DNA of 64,000 nucleotides from Acidobacteriota bacterium (GCA_020199835.1 JAIVJV010000001.1:124001-188000); one strand, 5' to 3'. Counted from the first letter of the stretch, positions 30,787 to 40,146 are shown. Numbers and translations: made by a program. The notes: a model not told the origin generated them from the letters alone.

Positions 30787-33314
30787 GTTGAACTTTGCTC
30801 CTTTGTAGCTGCGGCATCGATGTGCCGGGCGATACCGGCCACCGTGGGGTCCCCATAGAAGTCCGGCGGCTCGAGTTGTATTTGAAGCGTTTGTGAGATC
30901 TGGGCCAGGATCTGCGTGACCAGCAACGAATGACCGCCAAGGTCGAAGAAGTTGCTAGTCGCGCTTACGTTTGTTGTACCCAGAAGCTTTGCATATAAGT
31001 CCGCAACTGCCTGCTCCGTCGTAGTGAGTTCGCTGTTAGAGCCGTTTCCAGAAGAGACACGAACTGGGACCGGCAGCACACTGCGATCAATCTTGCCATT
31101 CGGGCTCAACGGCATCTCTTCCAGAAGCAGGAAATCGTTGGGTATCATGTATTGCGGAAGCCTGGTGGCAAGCGTCGTACGCAGCGAGTCGATCAATCCA
31201 TTCGCTGAAGTCAGATACTCTTTTTGATTTGGCACGACATAAGCGTTCAGGCGTTGATCGCCAGGCGCGTAGAGTGCGTCAACTACTACCGCTTCCTTCA
31301 CCTCAGCATGTTGCCGCAGGGCGGTTTCGATGTCACCGAGCTCGATTCGTTGCCCACGCACTTTCACCTGATGGTCAATGCGACCATTGAATTCAAGATT
31401 TCCATCGGGTAGATAGCGTCCGAGATCTCCGGTCCGGTAGAAATACTCGTCGGGTGATTTCGCAAACGGGTTCTTGAGGAATTTTTGTGCAGTCAAAAAG
31501 GGATCCGTCAGATACCCTTTACCGACACCGTCGCCGGCGAGGCAGATCTCGCCGGTCACTCCGATTGGTACCTGTTTCAGGTTCTGGTCAACCAGATATA
31601 CCTGACTATTCCAGATCGGTTTACCGATGGGTACAGAAGTCTCGACGTAGCGATCGTAGTCATACAGGCGATAGAAACTCGAGACATCCGAGCACTCAGC
31701 CGCGCCATACACGTTGGCAATCTGGGCTTTGCACTCCGCCGAAGTGGCCCATGGTTTAACTCTTGAAGCGGAAATTGCTTCACCACCAAGGAACAGGCGT
31801 CGCAGTGAGCGCAGACTTTGATAACTCGTGGCTGGTGTGGTTTCAACGAGAGGATAAAAAGTACTCGGAGCACAGTTCAGGACGGTGATCTGCTCTGTGG
31901 CAATCGTGTTCAAAATCAATTCTGGCTCGTAATAATCTGAGGCTACCAGGTGCAATTCTCCGCCGCTGATCAGCGGAATGGCCATGGCTCGCTGAGTGAT
32001 GTCAAAACTGATCGAGCTGATCACCAGCGTCTTGTCCGTGGCAGTAATGCCAAACTCAGTAACAAACCAGTGCAGCAGGTTAGTCCAGCCGCGATGATAG
32101 ACCGCGGTCGGTTTGGGCCGGCCGGTCGAACCCGATGTGAATATCACGTAGCACAGGTGAGATGGCTCTGCGACACGCATCGGATTCGTGCGACTCTCGG
32201 CATCAATCCCCTCGGCGTCACGATCCAGGCAGATGACGCGTGCGCGAAGCTTCGGCAACCGATCCAGAAGGCCCTCAGTCGTAAGGACGGCCTTCACCTT
32301 CAGATCTTTAAACATCGCGCTCAGGCGTTCTTTTGGATACGTTGGATCGTATGGGACATAAGCACCGCCCGCTTTCAGAATGCCCAGCACGCTGATCACT
32401 TGTTCGATGGAACGATTCTGGAAGACGCCAACCGGGGTGTTGGGAATGAGGTGCAAGCGCCGGAGGTAATGCGCAACCTGATTAGCGCGTTCATTCAGCT
32501 CTCGATACGTCAGTCGCTGCTTGCCGAATACAAGCGCGATCTGGTTAGGCGAATTGACGGCGTGTTCCTCGAATAGTTGATGAACGCACTTGTCCTTTGG
32601 ATATTCGGCGAAGGTGTCGTTCCAGGCGGATAGCTGGTCACGCTCTTCGTCAGTCAGGATCTCCAGTTCCCAGACGGCAGTGTTCGTGTTCTGCAAACCC
32701 GAGCTCAGGATGCATAACACGTGTTGGCAGAAACGTCGCACGGTAACTTCGTCGTACAAGCCTGGACTATAAGCGGCATGCAAAGCCGGTCGTCCGAACT
32801 GAGTGTCCAGCCTGAGCGCCAGATCCCGGGAGACGTCAGGCATCGATTGATGCAGGCCCGGAACTTCGAGGGTCACAGCAAATTGCGAGCGGCGATCCGG
32901 CGCAGCTTCAGCGTACGCATCCAGGATCGCCTGCCGAACATCGAGCAGCAACTGGCGAAAGATTAGCTGACCATCGACAGCGACATCGATTGAAACTACG
33001 CCGTCTGATGCGCCATTTCCGGTGAGCATTGCGGGACAGCCGGTGACATTCCGGGAAACTCCAGTGTAGCGGTACAGGCAAACGTGTACGGCCGCGAGGA
33101 CCGCAGCATACTGAAGCAGCAACTCTCCTTTGGTAACAACGTGAAGTCTTTCAGCCAAATCACCAGGCATTTCGACGGTAAGACTCGCCGTCTCCTCAGC
33201 GCGCATGCTCAGCCGGGTGTGATACATCGGCAGTCCCGTAATATGCGCGCTGTCCCAGGCCTCTTTTGCAGGTGGCTTCATCTCCGAGGCCAGCACTTGA
33301 GTTTGTGTAGTCAT
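30783..33314 (-). CDS. NRPS with truncated condensation domain, halfC-A-PCP
   Basis: This protein has 843 residues. The first ~215 look like only the C-terminal lobe of a C domain (AVLAAVHVCLYRYTGVSRNV, then a latch-like region). No HHxxxDG motif is present. The A domain (about 240-715) has FTSGSTGRPKP, YGAAECSDV and the final NGKIDRSVL. Its pocket reads about D-I-R-N-F-G-V-D-V, with Arg where hydrophobic residues are usual, and I cannot assign it. The carrier has FFDLGGHSLL near 800. AAGGAG precedes the ATG, and the gene follows the radical SAM gene by 29 nt. It is likely a free-standing loading module that presents an amino acid to a tailoring enzyme. The thioesterase gene overlaps its end. 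Confidence 0.9.
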   Translation of the reverse strand: MTTQTQVLASEMKPPAKEAWDSAHITGLPMYHTRLSMRAEETASLTVEMPGDLAERLHVVTKGELLLQYAAVLAAVHVCLYRYTGVSRNVTGCPAMLTGNGASDGVVSIDVAVDGQLIFRQLLLDVRQAILDAYAEAAPDRRSQFAVTLEVPGLHQSMPDVSRDLALRLDTQFGRPALHAAYSPGLYDEVTVRRFCQHVLCILSSGLQNTNTAVWELEILTDEERDQLSAWNDTFAEYPKDKCVHQLFEEHAVNSPNQIALVFGKQRLTYRELNERANQVAHYLRRLHLIPNTPVGVFQNRSIEQVISVLGILKAGGAYVPYDPTYPKERLSAMFKDLKVKAVLTTEGLLDRLPKLRARVICLDRDAEGIDAESRTNPMRVAEPSHLCYVIFTSGSTGRPKPTAVYHRGWTNLLHWFVTEFGITATDKTLVISSISFDITQRAMAIPLISGGELHLVASDYYEPELILNTIATEQITVLNCAPSTFYPLVETTPATSYQSLRSLRRLFLGGEAISASRVKPWATSAECKAQIANVYGAAECSDVSSFYRLYDYDRYVETSVPIGKPIWNSQVYLVDQNLKQVPIGVTGEICLAGDGVGKGYLTDPFLTAQKFLKNPFAKSPDEYFYRTGDLGRYLPDGNLEFNGRIDHQVKVRGQRIELGDIETALRQHAEVKEAVVVDALYAPGDQRLNAYVVPNQKEYLTSANGLIDSLRTTLATRLPQYMIPNDFLLLEEMPLSPNGKIDRSVLPVPVRVSSGNGSNSELTTTEQAVADLYAKLLGTTNVSATSNFFDLGGHSLLVTQILAQISQTLQIQLEPPDFYGDPTVAGIARHIDAAATKEQSST

Positions 33315-33343
33315 CTCACTCCTTGCCTAACGGAACACAAAGA

Positions 33344-35740
33344 TTAAAAAGCAAACTGTGGAGCATGCTCTGACGAAAGCATTGCCTGAGTTGAACGATT
33401 GCTCGCGCCGAGTTGATAAATTCCGGTTTCGGGGTCGTCAGTTGCGGTCTTCAAAACGTGCTCCAGCGTCGAACGCAGTTTCTCGACCGCATTAGCTTCG
33501 CGCGCGCTCGCTGAATAAATGAAACGCAGCGTTAAATCATCGCGGCCGGGAGAGACGGCCAGAATCAGGTCCAGCCCCCGATATGCTGACGATGGATACC
33601 GCAAGCGTGCTTCCGGGCCAACAATCGTGTCGCTCTCCAGGTATGCGACTTTGAAGATCGGATGTGACACGCGCGAAGCCGGCATCCCGCGCATGCTCAG
33701 GATCACGGGTAACGCAAACACACTATGTCGATGCGCCGCCTCGATGGTTTTCTGGCAAAGCTGGGCAACCTCGAGAAATGTTGCTGACGGATGCACGGCA
33801 AGACGCACCGGGTAAATCTCAGAGTCTTCCAGCGCCAGCACGACCGTACTGTCTTTGCGGTTTTCGGCAAGCCACAGCGTTGCCATGTAAACAGCGATCA
33901 AAGTCGCCGCGCGTGTGGCGTTGCAGTCCGTCGTTAGTTGCTGCACGAGGCTGTTGCTCACGTTCAGCGAGTCAGTGATTCTCCAGTCGTCACGGGTGAG
34001 AATCTGTTTGTCTTCGGCGATCTCTTCACCGAATGATCTGGTTCCGAGTTCGTTGCAGTAAAAAGCCTCCGCCGTCCGGTAACTTTCCGCTGAGAAGATC
34101 GGCACATTGGCAGGTTCATCTGTAAACACACGATCAAACTGGCAAGCCCTCTTGAGGTTCTCGATCAAACCGGGCGAAGTTTCCGTGCGATTCGGTTGTG
34201 CAATCTTTTCTCTTATGACGGCGCTGAAGCACCTCAGAAACGTCTTAATTTGATCGAACGTCATGCCGCGATTCTGAAGCATGTACGACGACACGTAGTT
34301 AAAGCCGGGATCGGGCACCCAGACAGGCGTGTCGATACTCATGAAGCAACGCTCGACAAGGTGGACGGCCGTGGCTACGTCCATGGTGTTGTGGGACCAT
34401 GAGAAGTGATAGCCTTTGATGCCGTACTTGTCTCTCTCTGCCCAGATTGGAGTTACCGGATCGCAATACCAGATTAGCGGTCGGTAGAAGTCCGGTTCGG
34501 TTTCATGCAGGAAGTCGATGGTTTCCTGTGCGGTGTCATAGGTCTCACCGGGAAACCCGAAAAAGACAGATGCAAAGACCTGGATGCCTGCCTTTTTGAA
34601 GAGTGGTATGGAACGGAGATAGTGCTCCTTCCGCGGAGTCTTATTCATGTTGGCAAGAATCTGGTCGTTTGCCGACTCCAGACCCAGGAAAACACCCACA
34701 CAATTGGACTGCGCCATCAGGTCGACCACTTCCTCGTCACAGAAATCAGCGCGAAAGAAACAGTGCCACTTGAAACCGTAGTTTTTACGGATCATCATGC
34801 GCAACATTTCTTTGAAGGTGGGCAGCGGGACATTGACGGTATCGTCAACGAAACACATTCCGGTTACGGTCCCGACCTCGCGAATGGCATCCAGCTCATG
34901 CTCGATGTAGTCCAATCGCGAGATATCGTATTTCTCTGTGCGCAACGGAAATGAACAGAAGGCGCAGGCAAAAGGACAGCCTTTCGTAATGCGAACATTG
35001 ACATAATTGCCAATCAGCTCTTTTGGGAAGAGGCTGTAGTCGATGAGGTTTTCGTATAGCGGATTCAGCTCCGGCTGCGAGGGCGTCAGAACGAAGCTGT
35101 TGCCATTCTTGAAGGCGATATTCGGAATCGCCGCAAAGTTGCCGCCGTTTTTGAGGGCGTGAAGTATCTTGACGAGGGCTTGTTCCCCCTCACGGCTGCG
35201 CACATAAAAGTCGCTGCCGATGTAAGTGAACATCGCCTGCAAATCGGCTGCCTCCATCGTCTCCGACCGTTTCGCGATGTATGGTCCGCCGACAATTATT
35301 TTAGTCTTCGGATTGTGCTCTCTGACGAAGTTGACTGCTTCGATTATGGGTGTATCGAAGTTGTAGATGGTGGTGGTGATTACCGTCGTCAGGTATTCGT
35401 TATTGCGGAGTTTTTCCTTGAGTTCGTCCTTCTGTAGCTGGAACAGATTGATGTAATCGACGGTGAAACCGCGCTTCCTGAGATAGGTACTGAGGTACAG
35501 TATGACCATCCAGGGAACGTCCGCGTTATGCCATCTCCTGTCGCCTTTTGTGTGAGCTCTACCTTCGTAGTAAAAGCGATTGAAGATATCCATAGCCCGG
35601 TAGGGCCGGCCTTCATATTCGATTATGTTGAGGCTGAGATCCCGGTAGTTCGGATGGTCCACTCCCATTGCGCGCAGACTACGGATCTCATCTTCAAGAC
35701 ACCCGTCGTTATATCCGATGATAAGACAATCGGTAACCAT
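33344..35740 (-). CDS. B12-dependent radical SAM enzyme (PhpK-like) fused to a half condensation domain
   Basis: This protein has 798 residues. The N-terminal ~215 form a B12-binding-type fold (MVTDCLIIGYNDG, IIVGGPYIAKR). The radical SAM core follows, with the cluster Cys255-x3-Cys259-x2-Cys262 (KGCPFACAFC) and a GFPGET strand. This layout matches PhpK-type methyltransferases, which transfer methyl from methylcobalamin to unactivated C or P centres. Residues from about 590 to the end look like the C-terminal lobe of an NRPS C domain (ATLIAVYMATLWLAENR, FLEVAQLCQKTIEAA). That is unusual and could dock the enzyme on a carrier protein. It is the first gene of the minus-strand cluster, so its substrate may be the amino acid held by the next gene's PCP. 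Confidence 0.88.
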   Translation of the reverse strand: MVTDCLIIGYNDGCLEDEIRSLRAMGVDHPNYRDLSLNIIEYEGRPYRAMDIFNRFYYEGRAHTKGDRRWHNADVPWMVILYLSTYLRKRGFTVDYINLFQLQKDELKEKLRNNEYLTTVITTTIYNFDTPIIEAVNFVREHNPKTKIIVGGPYIAKRSETMEAADLQAMFTYIGSDFYVRSREGEQALVKILHALKNGGNFAAIPNIAFKNGNSFVLTPSQPELNPLYENLIDYSLFPKELIGNYVNVRITKGCPFACAFCSFPLRTEKYDISRLDYIEHELDAIREVGTVTGMCFVDDTVNVPLPTFKEMLRMMIRKNYGFKWHCFFRADFCDEEVVDLMAQSNCVGVFLGLESANDQILANMNKTPRKEHYLRSIPLFKKAGIQVFASVFFGFPGETYDTAQETIDFLHETEPDFYRPLIWYCDPVTPIWAERDKYGIKGYHFSWSHNTMDVATAVHLVERCFMSIDTPVWVPDPGFNYVSSYMLQNRGMTFDQIKTFLRCFSAVIREKIAQPNRTETSPGLIENLKRACQFDRVFTDEPANVPIFSAESYRTAEAFYCNELGTRSFGEEIAEDKQILTRDDWRITDSLNVSNSLVQQLTTDCNATRAATLIAVYMATLWLAENRKDSTVVLALEDSEIYPVRLAVHPSATFLEVAQLCQKTIEAAHRHSVFALPVILSMRGMPASRVSHPIFKVAYLESDTIVGPEARLRYPSSAYRGLDLILAVSPGRDDLTLRFIYSASAREANAVEKLRSTLEHVLKTATDDPETGIYQLGASNRSTQAMLSSEHAPQFAF

Positions 35741-35881
35741 TGGCGTGACTCCTAGACGGTAGCGACAATGTGAAACAAGTCAGTAGGGTTTACGCACTCC
35801 TCCAACAGTCGCAGAAGCGGTCATCGGTGGTACAACCTAATCCGTGCGAGATGAGAGACGGTTTTGTATGTGTGAAGAAAA

Positions 35882-35900
35882 CGGGCTACCGCCCTTTGAG
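35882..35900 (-). promoter_or_regulatory. Leader motif GGCGGTAGCCCG upstream of the minus-strand cluster
   Basis: On the minus strand the DNA reads CTCAAAGGGCGGTAGCCCG, 142 bases before the radical SAM start. GGGC-GGTA-GCCC can form a small hairpin. Closely related copies lie downstream of promoters at 42761-42780 (CCTAAATGGCGGTAGCCCGC) and 50784-50799. The 35741-36211 gap (471 bases) holds this motif, the promoter below and no convincing gene. Confidence 0.45.
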
Positions 35901-36016
35901 CCGGAGGATGGCTTAGAGACAAAGCAAACTCTGATTCGTTAAGCGAAGTAGAAGCAGAACCGGAAGTTGTATGGCAACTCGTCGAGGGCAACTCTGAATT
36001 TCTGCTTTCCGCGGGC

Positions 36017-36045
36017 ATCCTATGCCAAGCAGTATGGGAAGTCAA
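36017..36045 (-). promoter_or_regulatory. Candidate sigma-70 promoter for the minus-strand cluster
   Basis: Reading the minus strand, TTGACT (36045-36040) and TAGGAT (36022-36017) are separated by exactly 17 bases. This would start a leader of about 270 bases before the radical SAM gene at 35740. The spacing is ideal and the -10 matches 4 of 6 bases. There is no other support. Confidence 0.4.
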
Positions 36046-36211
36046 TAACTTTTCAGGCCCTTACGAAAATGAGAATAAGACGTCGTCATTGTTGGTACCA
36101 AAAGGCCATTGATAACTATCGAATGTCTGCTCCGCGACTCGCGGCTTCGCAACTGTGCTCAGCCACGCTTCAAGATACTCGCCGAGACACACTTTCGTTT
36201 GAAATGTCGGG

Positions 36212-36763
36212 ATGCAGCCGCAAAAAGTAACTTGGGGACACATAGCGGCCCTTGCTGAAGTCAATCCTGACGACGCGCTGACGCTTTGGACGCGAGTGCT
36301 AAAAGCGGCAGACGATGAATTAGAAAGTGGTAAGCGCAGCGCGAAAGTCGTTGGCCACAATGCCGATCCTTTTGAGCGTGCGCGGTATCTCGCAATCCGT
36401 GATGCATTCGTGGACCAGTGGCAGCCTCTAGGCGGCATCGAATCAGCGATGATCGAAATGATGGCAGTCGCTTTCTCGCTTCAGTTGTACTGGTGCGGGA
36501 TCGCTCATGATCGAGCGATAGGTGTTCACAATGATCAGCGAGAGTCACTAAAGCGCTACGCATCGAGCGGCTGGAAGTCACCTTATCAATTGGAAGCTGA
36601 TGCAGTGGACCAAGCGCACAGATTTGCGAATGGTTATAACCGGCAATTCTTGCGAGTGCTGCGACAACTGAGAGATCTGAGACGTTATGCGCCGGTCGTT
36701 ATTCAGAATGCGCAGCAGGTTAGTGTCGGTAATCAGCAGGTGAATGTAACTAATAGACGTTGA
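36212..36763 (+). CDS. Hypothetical protein
   Basis: This 183-residue soluble protein was not recognised. It is mostly helical. The front contains TWGHIAALAEVNPDDALTLW, the middle has acidic and aromatic stretches, and the end has a short repeat-like tail (VVIQNAQQVSVGNQQVNVTN) typical of small proteins on mobile DNA and plasmids. ATG 36212 is used because the nearer ATG at 36204 runs into a stop. It is transcribed divergently from the NRPS cluster and lies between that cluster and a tRNA scar, so it may be cargo of an integrated element. Confidence 0.6.
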   Translation: MQPQKVTWGHIAALAEVNPDDALTLWTRVLKAADDELESGKRSAKVVGHNADPFERARYLAIRDAFVDQWQPLGGIESAMIEMMAVAFSLQLYWCGIAHDRAIGVHNDQRESLKRYASSGWKSPYQLEADAVDQAHRFANGYNRQFLRVLRQLRDLRRYAPVVIQNAQQVSVGNQQVNVTNRR

Positions 36764-36843
36764 AAGAACAAAGTGTGTCACGGGCAAAACTCAATCCAAC
36801 GGTTCACACATAAAGTAACGTATTGCGGTTCGGGACCGAAACG

Positions 36844-36896
36844 TTTTGCGCAAAGCGCCACCGCAAAAACCAAAAGGCCGACACTAGATCGGCCTT
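36844..36896 (+). terminator. Tandem hairpins after the hypothetical gene
   Basis: TTTTGCG (36844-36850) pairs with CGCAAAA (36862-36868). AAGGCCGA (36874-36881) pairs with TCGGCCTT (36889-36896) around a 7-base loop. No long T tract follows, so efficient intrinsic termination is uncertain. The remainder of the 36764-37170 gap (407 bases) has one more hairpin, GAAGTC/GACTTC at 36961-36978, and no gene that I can see. Confidence 0.4.
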
Positions 36897-37170
36897 CTGG
36901 CTTACCTGACCCCAACATGTTGAAAGAGGGGACGCGGGTAGAGTAGACCACCTTCGCGTCGAAGTCCTTAAAGACTTCTCAAAAAAGTTATTAGACCGCT
37001 CCTCGTCTTTGCAGTTTAAGCGCCTCCAATTACAACCTTATATAAGACATGGCACTCTTTTCCCTTAATAGTAATTAGTGCCTCGCGCATTTGTGCTTAC
37101 CCTCGACGACGCCAACGCAGACCGCTTCATAGATGGGCTGCATTAGCCAACGCCTTCGGCGTATCTGAAT

Positions 37171-39360
37171 CTACGCGACTTCGGTCAGGGGAGATTCTAC
37201 CTGCGATGCCGAGGTGGTTGAGACTTGGCGTTCGTCCGATGCTGTGAACGAATGTATTTCTCCGAAAATGGGATAGAAATCAGGAAACTTGCTTTCGACC
37301 AGATTCAGTCTGGCTTTTTCAAGCGCTTGGGCACTCTCAAACTCAGGCCTGGGCCAGCAAAGCACGATCTCATTCAAGCCTTCCTGCACGACTGCGTCAG
37401 GAAAGTTCACCTCCCAGGTGCCCCACTCTGAACCGGCGACGATTTCCCCCTGTAGCTTCCCGTTAAGCATTATCCCGATCGACATTTCGCGCGCCGCTGA
37501 TTTGGGTAAGCGACATGTCAAACAGAGGTGGACCCCGCAACTCGCCTCACCGACGAAGATGAACCTTGACTCGGGCAAGTAGGCCCGGTAGTACTTGGCG
37601 TCAGGCCAAAATCTTTTATCGGCGCTATAATTCAGCCACATCAAGGATTGAGACTGGTCTACCGCGGAGCAATAGTAGTAGTCCAACAGATTGGTTTCGG
37701 CACTGGCGATGCTGTGCTCCTCTCGACAGAGCTGCTCGACCCGCTCGCGAGCTTCGATCCCAACTTCCTTGAGCGCATCGATCATCGCGTTAAGGAGCGA
37801 GCTGTCCAGCCGCTTTCTATTCCAGTCCAATAAACCTAACATCAGTGGCGATCCGATTTTCCAGATCTCTTGCTCGGCTTCACTCATCCGCCTGGGGACT
37901 GAGATCCGGGTTTGGAGGTCCATATAGTTGAGCATCAACTGTGCGATATGCCGGGAGTGGTGGAGAGCACGCACACAACGGTAGTGAACCACGTCATATG
38001 GCTGCGCGCAGTGAGCGTTCAGGATCGCGGCAAGCAATGAGGCTTCAGCTTCGATCTTAGGTGTCGGAGCGACATGTTCTCCCCCCAGCGCGTGCCAGGG
38101 TATGTCAATACCCTTCAGTGCGCGCAGCACACAGGATGCAGCGGCCCTCATTGAAAGCTGAATTCCTAAAGTCGTCAGGTGGCAGTAGTCCAGGAACAAG
38201 CGCCGATCCGGTATTGCGCCATTGAGATGCTCTCTGAAGAGTACCGGCAAATCAACAACTTGATTCTTATATCTGCTTGTTTGATCGCGCACAGCTTCCT
38301 GCATGGCAGAGTACGCCCTGGGTACGATCGGCCTTGACACGTTCCAGCTTGTAGCGTCGCGCGCCAACGTCAAATATTTCCACTCGCCCTCGAGATCGTT
38401 GGCTCTCCGGCTACACTCCGCCAGAATGTAAAACCCCGCCACGCAGACGCCCTGGTCGATCTCAATCATCTTTTCCGCCAACAGTCTGGCCCTTTGGACC
38501 TCGTGATCGCGCAAGGCACTCTGAGCTTCTTCCATCAAGTCAAGCCACTCTTTGTTTAGACCGTTGACGAGATAAGGCGCATTAGTTATTGGGTCGCGCC
38601 AGTCGCGCAGATTAAATTCCGGAATGATCCAAATTAACGGAATGCCTTTGCTTTCATAGGCAGCGGAGAGGTCGCTGACGATGTGTCTCGCATGTCTCGC
38701 GATTTGCGCTTCGACCACCTGCTTTGCTCCCGCGATTCCCTGCTTCGAGATCGCTTCGTCGATTTCGGCAATCTCCGACATTAGCGGATTAGTTATGTAC
38801 CAGTTGTTCCCAGCGAAAATTACTGTGACATCAGGCTCCATTTGGAGCGCGTTGATGCCGACCTCGCGGATCTGAAAGCCAAGATTCGATCGCGCCAGAT
38901 CGATGACTTCTACTTTGCCCGCTCCAAACTGCGACTCGAGGATCATCTGCAGCGCCATCGCCGGATTGAATAAGGGATCGTACAGAAAGCCCCGCGCCAC
39001 CGATTCTCCGATCAATAACACGCGCGTCTTTTCGCTTTTCGGCTCAATGCGATCGACGTCTGCCCAGAAACGCCATTCGGGCCCGGTCTCCCTGCGACGC
39101 ACAAAAGAGACTTTGCCGTTCACGACTTCGCGTTCCCAGATCCCTACGTGATAGCCATAACTTTCTGGCGGCGTACTAGCAGGGGCCTCGTTTAAATCCA
39201 CGACGCTCACACCACGGGATGTATTAGTGGGATCGGTTGTCGGCGCTCCCAAAAGACCTGCTATGCGCAACCAGGAGATAACCTGCGCGGCGTTCCCGGA
39301 AACGGCCGCCCTCGCTATGCGATTAGCGAAAGTTTTTAACGACTCAGGCGGAGAATGCAT
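37171..39360 (-). CDS. SGNH/GDSL hydrolase-like protein with a large C-terminal region
   Basis: This protein has 729 residues. About 110-410 carries the blocks of the SGNH fold: VLLIGES with Ser120 (block I), a late Gly/Asn pair AGNN (184-186, block III) and DYCHLTTLG with Asp391 and His394 (block V). These enzymes hydrolyse or transfer O-acyl groups. The C-terminal ~300 residues are unfamiliar. They begin with a helical stretch and end with a beta-rich part (VGEASCGVHLCLTCRLP, GIMLNGKLQGEIVAG, WEVNFPDAVVQEGLNEIVL) that resembles a jelly-roll or carbohydrate-binding fold. No signal peptide is visible. It is on the same strand as the NRPS genes but outside their operon. An acyl-tailoring role is only a guess. 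ACGCC/GGCGT just beyond its stop may be a weak terminator. Confidence 0.65.
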   Translation of the reverse strand: MHSPPESLKTFANRIARAAVSGNAAQVISWLRIAGLLGAPTTDPTNTSRGVSVVDLNEAPASTPPESYGYHVGIWEREVVNGKVSFVRRRETGPEWRFWADVDRIEPKSEKTRVLLIGESVARGFLYDPLFNPAMALQMILESQFGAGKVEVIDLARSNLGFQIREVGINALQMEPDVTVIFAGNNWYITNPLMSEIAEIDEAISKQGIAGAKQVVEAQIARHARHIVSDLSAAYESKGIPLIWIIPEFNLRDWRDPITNAPYLVNGLNKEWLDLMEEAQSALRDHEVQRARLLAEKMIEIDQGVCVAGFYILAECSRRANDLEGEWKYLTLARDATSWNVSRPIVPRAYSAMQEAVRDQTSRYKNQVVDLPVLFREHLNGAIPDRRLFLDYCHLTTLGIQLSMRAAASCVLRALKGIDIPWHALGGEHVAPTPKIEAEASLLAAILNAHCAQPYDVVHYRCVRALHHSRHIAQLMLNYMDLQTRISVPRRMSEAEQEIWKIGSPLMLGLLDWNRKRLDSSLLNAMIDALKEVGIEARERVEQLCREEHSIASAETNLLDYYYCSAVDQSQSLMWLNYSADKRFWPDAKYYRAYLPESRFIFVGEASCGVHLCLTCRLPKSAAREMSIGIMLNGKLQGEIVAGSEWGTWEVNFPDAVVQEGLNEIVLCWPRPEFESAQALEKARLNLVESKFPDFYPIFGEIHSFTASDERQVSTTSASQVESPLTEVA

Positions 39361-39493
39361 AACGTGCCTTACCGATGGCTGGAGACCGTGGCCAGCCTTT
39401 AGCCCCGGCGACCATGCTATATGCCATCAAGGAGTAGCTGAGTGCTACGCCGAAAATATGAACTCATTAAGTGTGCAAGGTCAACGAAACTAG

Positions 39494-39727
39494 GCGATAC
39501 GGAGACATACTCAAACGGCACTATATCTTAGAAACGCCAACAAAAACATAGGCGAGGTACGAGATATTCAGAAAAGAGGCACTGACGCGATTCTCATAGA
39601 CCCTGAAGGCCCGTTCTGGCTGGTAACGCCAAGCCCCGAGGGCCTCGCCAAAATCGAACGAGTCAACCAGCGGATCGCGGAAAGCATAGAAAGCGCTGAA
39701 CGCAAGCTGCGCGAAGGCGAGCAATAG
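39494..39727 (+). pseudogene. Possible gene fragment without a start codon
   Basis: The frame stays open for about 77 codons between stops at 39491 and 39725. It reads like a real protein end (DAILIDPEGPFWLVTPSPEG, then a charged helix RIAESIESAERKLREGEQ), but there is no ATG, GTG or TTG in it. I treat it as the 3' end of a broken small gene. The gap between 39361 and 39763 otherwise has only short hairpins. Confidence 0.3.
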
Positions 39728-39763
39728 TCTCGCTATTCAACTCAACTCAGGAGCTAGAAGAAT

Positions 39764-39919
39764 ATGCCCGCTGATCAAGAAGTTATCCGCGTTGAAGTTG
39801 ATAAAAAGTCTTTCGACTTCGAGCACATACCTAACGTTGGTTTTCGCGTCAAGTTTGGCGTTACGGCCTACGAGGATGGTTCGTCCGGCCCCGCCGATAC
39901 ATGCGACTATGCCATATGA
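39764..39919 (+). CDS. Small hypothetical protein
   Basis: The predicted protein is 51 residues: MPADQEVIRVEVDKKSFDFE, then HIPNVGFRVKFGVTAYEDG. ATG 39764 is preceded by AGGAGCTAGAAGA, a good ribosome-binding site. The sequence looks like a small beta-rich domain. No family was recognised. It lies directly upstream of the tRNA scar. Confidence 0.45.
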   Translation: MPADQEVIRVEVDKKSFDFEHIPNVGFRVKFGVTAYEDGSSGPADTCDYAI

Positions 39920-40035
39920 TATTGTTCGACAATTGGCTGACGCTTTGCCAGACGCTTATCGCTGATGTAAGAGGGCGGATGGTTCTGTGGGCCATGCCGC
40001 CCTGTTAGCAAAACTGAGGAAAACAGTTAGATTAA

Positions 40036-40082
40036 GACTACGAATCAGGGGGTCGCACGTTCGAGTCGTGCCGGGTGCACCA
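40036..40082 (+). tRNA. 3' half of a tRNA-Arg(ACG) gene, probable attachment-site scar
   Basis: These 47 bases run from the anticodon stem to the CCA end. The anticodon loop is CTACGAA (anticodon ACG), followed by stem TCAGG, variable loop, T stem GCACG/CGTGC around TTCGAGT, then CGGGTGC-A-CCA. The 5' half (acceptor GCACCCG, D arm) is missing, and the upstream bases cannot pair with the acceptor strand, so it is not a working tRNA. Integrases often cut in the anticodon loop and leave just this fragment at one end of the inserted DNA. Confidence 0.85.
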
Positions 40083-40100
40083 TTAAGAATCAATAAGTTA

Positions 40101-40132
40101 GGGCGTCGCTATCGGACGCCCCTTCTCATTTT
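40101..40132 (+). terminator. Intrinsic terminator after the tRNA fragment
   Basis: GGGCGTC (40101-40107) pairs perfectly with GACGCCC (40115-40121) around GCTATCG, followed by CTTCTCATTTT. It is probably the original tRNA terminator carried with the 3' half, which supports the idea that the DNA to the right is old chromosome. Confidence 0.75.
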
Positions 40133-40146
40133 CGTGAGTTCAATCC

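Noticed and set aside
39371-39460. Possible structured RNA (GATGGC/GCCATC, GGCTGG/CCAGCC and GTAGC/GCTAC pairings)
   Set aside because: The pairings are short and partly exclusive, and I could not match the conserved bases of any riboswitch family that I compared by eye.
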